Of a DNA stretch of 7,221 nucleotides, positions 5,608 through 7,221 are shown piece after piece. The translations under genes were made by a program, and so were the position numbers. Positions within the stretch are counted from its first letter, which is position 1. Every line of letters starts with the position of its first letter. Under the pieces are notes generated by a model. The model was not told where the DNA came from and searched no databases. It saw only the letters and a list, made by a program, of their open reading frames with translations. Origin of the DNA: CAXBES01 sp965367015. GTDB taxonomy: Bacteria > Bacteroidota > Bacteroidia > Flavobacteriales > Flavobacteriaceae. Location of the stretch: positions 1 to 7,221 of the forward strand of contig CBDUGY010000134.1 in the NCBI GenBank assembly GCA_965367015.1, written 5' to 3'.

Positions 5608-6912
5608 CTAGAGTTCCAAAGCTCTCTTTACATCGTTGTCCATTAATAATTCTTCCGGACTTTCTAGAGCTTCCTTAACCGCTACTAAAAATCCTACCGA
5701 CTCTCTTCCGTCAATGATTCTGTGATCATAAGAAAGGGCGACAAACATTACAGGCGCAATCGCTATAGCTCCATCTCTGGCAACGGGGCGTTCCACAATA
5801 TTATGCATTCCCAAAATTCCGGATTGAGGTGGGTTTATAATTGGAGTTGATAACATACTACCAAATACTCCTCCATTTGATATGGTGAAAGTACCACCAG
5901 TCATTTCATCAACAGTAATCTGACCATCACGAGCTCTAATTGCCAAACGCTTAACCTCTTCTTCAACTCCTCTAAAAGATAGATTTTCGGCATTTCTTAT
6001 AACCGGAACCATTAAGCCTTTAGGCCCAGAAACAGCGATAGAGATATCTATAAAGTCATGCTTTATTTGGTAGTCTCCATCTATCATTGAATTTACATCC
6101 GGAAATAATTTTAAAGCACGTACTACTGCTAGTGTAAAGAAAGACATAAATCCAAGACCCACTCCGTGTTTCTCTTTAAATTGCTCTTTATATTGTTTTC
6201 TTAATTCGAATATCGCACTCATATCCACTTCGTTGAAAGTGGTTAGCATAGCCGTTTGATTTTTTGCGGACACTAGTCGTTCTGCCACCTTTCTGCGTAA
6301 CATTGATAATTTTTTACGCTCGGTACCTCGACCTCCAGCTCCAGGAGTTCCCATAGATGGTGTGGCATTCTCAGCGTCAGATTTTGTAATGCGCCCATCT
6401 CGACCGCTACCTTTTATGTCTTTGGTGGCGATTCCTTTTTCATCTAAAATTTTCTTCGCTGATGGTGATGGAGTTCCGGTAGCGTAGCTTTTAGTGTCTT
6501 GCACTTGACTCGGTGTTGTAGATTTAGACGGAGTTTGTGTCAGCGCCTCAGCTTTTTTTCCGGTATTCTTAGTTTCGGCATTCTGTTTGTCCAGATCAGG
6601 GCCAGCATTGCCTTCACCTTTTTCATCCCCCGGATTCTTATATGTTTCGGTAGTGTCGTCACCACCGGGTTTTTTAGCGTCAGTATCAATTAAACAAACC
6701 ACTGCTCCAACAGCCACAGCGTCCCCTTCTTCAGCTTTAAGAGTAATAATACCGCTAGCTTCTGCAGGAAGTTCTAGCGTTGCTTTATCACTATCTACTT
6801 CTGCAATAGCCTGATCTTTCTCAACCCAATCGCCGTCTTCTACCAGCCATTGTGCTATTTCTACTTCTGTTATGGATTCTCCCGGTGAAGGGACTTTCAT
6901 TTCTAATGCCAT
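5608..6912 (-). CDS. odhB (sucB): 2-oxoglutarate dehydrogenase E2 (dihydrolipoyl succinyltransferase)
   Basis: The product is the core of the 2-oxoglutarate dehydrogenase complex; it transfers the succinyl group from E1 via lipoyl-lysine to coenzyme A in the TCA cycle. The 434 residues hold three domains. An N-terminal lipoyl domain (1-76) carries the lipoylated Lys43 in VDSDKATLE. A flexible linker (77-146) is rich in Gly, Asp, Lys, Thr and Pro. The E1/E3-binding domain (about 147-182) reads SPSAKKILDEKGI and GSGRDGRITKSD. The acyltransferase domain (about 199-434) ends with LSYDHRIIDGRESVGFL, with catalytic His397 and Asp401. That last motif is typical of the succinyl rather than the acetyl enzyme. 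The gene follows odhA by 33 bases on the same strand, so they form an operon. Stop TAG at 5608 lies 24 bases from the shared terminator. The ATG at 6912 gives the expected lipoyl-domain start. Confidence 0.96.
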   Translation of the reverse strand: MALEMKVPSPGESITEVEIAQWLVEDGDWVEKDQAIAEVDSDKATLELPAEASGIITLKAEEGDAVAVGAVVCLIDTDAKKPGGDDTTETYKNPGDEKGEGNAGPDLDKQNAETKNTGKKAEALTQTPSKSTTPSQVQDTKSYATGTPSPSAKKILDEKGIATKDIKGSGRDGRITKSDAENATPSMGTPGAGGRGTERKKLSMLRRKVAERLVSAKNQTAMLTTFNEVDMSAIFELRKQYKEQFKEKHGVGLGFMSFFTLAVVRALKLFPDVNSMIDGDYQIKHDFIDISIAVSGPKGLMVPVIRNAENLSFRGVEEEVKRLAIRARDGQITVDEMTGGTFTISNGGVFGSMLSTPIINPPQSGILGMHNIVERPVARDGAIAIAPVMFVALSYDHRIIDGRESVGFLVAVKEALESPEELLMDNDVKRALEL

Positions 6913-6945
6913 AGTAATTCTATTTTCCTAAAAGGAGTTGCTAAT

Positions 6946-7221
6946 TTATTCTTCAAATTTATTAAAAACACTCTCTATAACTTTGGAATGTCTCAGTTTC
7001 GAACGGACACTACTTCCAGATGCAGGTGCAGCATACATTTTCCTACTGCAAACCCTAAAAGTCTTAGCCCTATCGAAGTGTAACAAAAGATGCGAGTATG
7101 CGCCCATATTTCTTGGTTCTTCCTGAGCCCAGACTATATCCTCGGCATTTTTGTATTGCTTTATGATGGCTTCCATCTTCTCGATTGGCAGTGGGAACAA
7201 TTGCTCAATTCGCACTAAGGC
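6946..7221 (-). CDS. odhA (sucA): 2-oxoglutarate dehydrogenase E1, C-terminal end (partial)
   Basis: Only the last 91 codons are in the window; the frame is open through the right edge (reading A-L-V-R-I-E-Q-L), so the true start lies outside. The segment matches the C-terminus of the thiamine-diphosphate E1 of the 2-oxoglutarate dehydrogenase complex. RIEQLFPLP, then IVWAQEEPRNMGAYSHL, and YAAPASGSS line up with the E. coli SucA end (LEQLYPFP, FVWCQEEPLNQGAW, YAGRPASASP). E1 decarboxylates 2-oxoglutarate and hands the succinyl group to the lipoyl arm of the E2 encoded just downstream. The GTG at 7215 is an internal valine codon, not a start. Confidence 0.95.
   Translation of the reverse strand, partial: ALVRIEQLFPLPIEKMEAIIKQYKNAEDIVWAQEEPRNMGAYSHLLLHFDRAKTFRVCSRKMYAAPASGSSVRSKLRHSKVIESVFNKFEE

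Noticed and set aside
6499..7126. Three plus-strand frames across odhB and odhA
   Set aside because: They are antisense to conserved 2-oxoglutarate dehydrogenase codons, and their low-complexity composition reflects the odhB linker.
1..7221. CRISPR array, insertion sequence or phage genes
   Set aside because: No regularly spaced repeats, transposase, integrase or phage protein is seen, and the genes are intact household types.

Overview
The window looks like ordinary chromosome from a member of the Bacteroidota, most likely Flavobacteriaceae. The evidence is AT-rich DNA, weak or absent Shine-Dalgarno sequences, candidate TTG / TAnnTTTG promoters, a tRNA gene without an encoded CCA, a sensor kinase of the TPR-membrane-HisKA_3 type common in this phylum, and household proteins that read as Bacteroidota versions. 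No genus can be named from the sequence alone.

Layout. Bases 1-143 are non-coding and hold a run of inverted repeats, just 3' of a minus-strand tRNA-Ser(GGA) at 144-228. Next on the minus strand comes a likely two-gene operon: tatD (2107 to 1343), then ansA, a type I L-asparaginase (1318 to 287). A compact divergent promoter region (about 2109-2146) separates tatD from a plus-strand gene for a small retropepsin-like aspartic protease (2156-2602). The plus strand continues with a two-component system: a TPR-containing membrane histidine kinase (2661-4673) that overlaps a NarL/LuxR-type response regulator (4670-5302) by 4 bases.

The 305-base stretch after the regulator is not empty. It holds a perfect 16-bp palindrome (5332-5347), a probable 41-residue single-span membrane protein (5383-5508), and a strong symmetric terminator (5546-5583) placed to stop transcription from both sides. 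Beyond it on the minus strand lie the 2-oxoglutarate dehydrogenase genes: odhB/sucB (E2, 6912 to 5608) and, upstream of it, the 3' end of odhA/sucA (E1), which runs off the right edge.

How the parts work together. OdhA and OdhB are two components of one TCA-cycle complex. TatD and AnsA share a transcript but have no obvious common pathway. The kinase and regulator form a signalling pair whose stimulus is unknown. The palindrome and small membrane protein directly behind them are candidates for a target site and output, but that link is inference. Nothing here is a clear defence or mobile system. The least explained parts are the palindrome/small-protein stretch and the structured DNA 3' of the tRNA.
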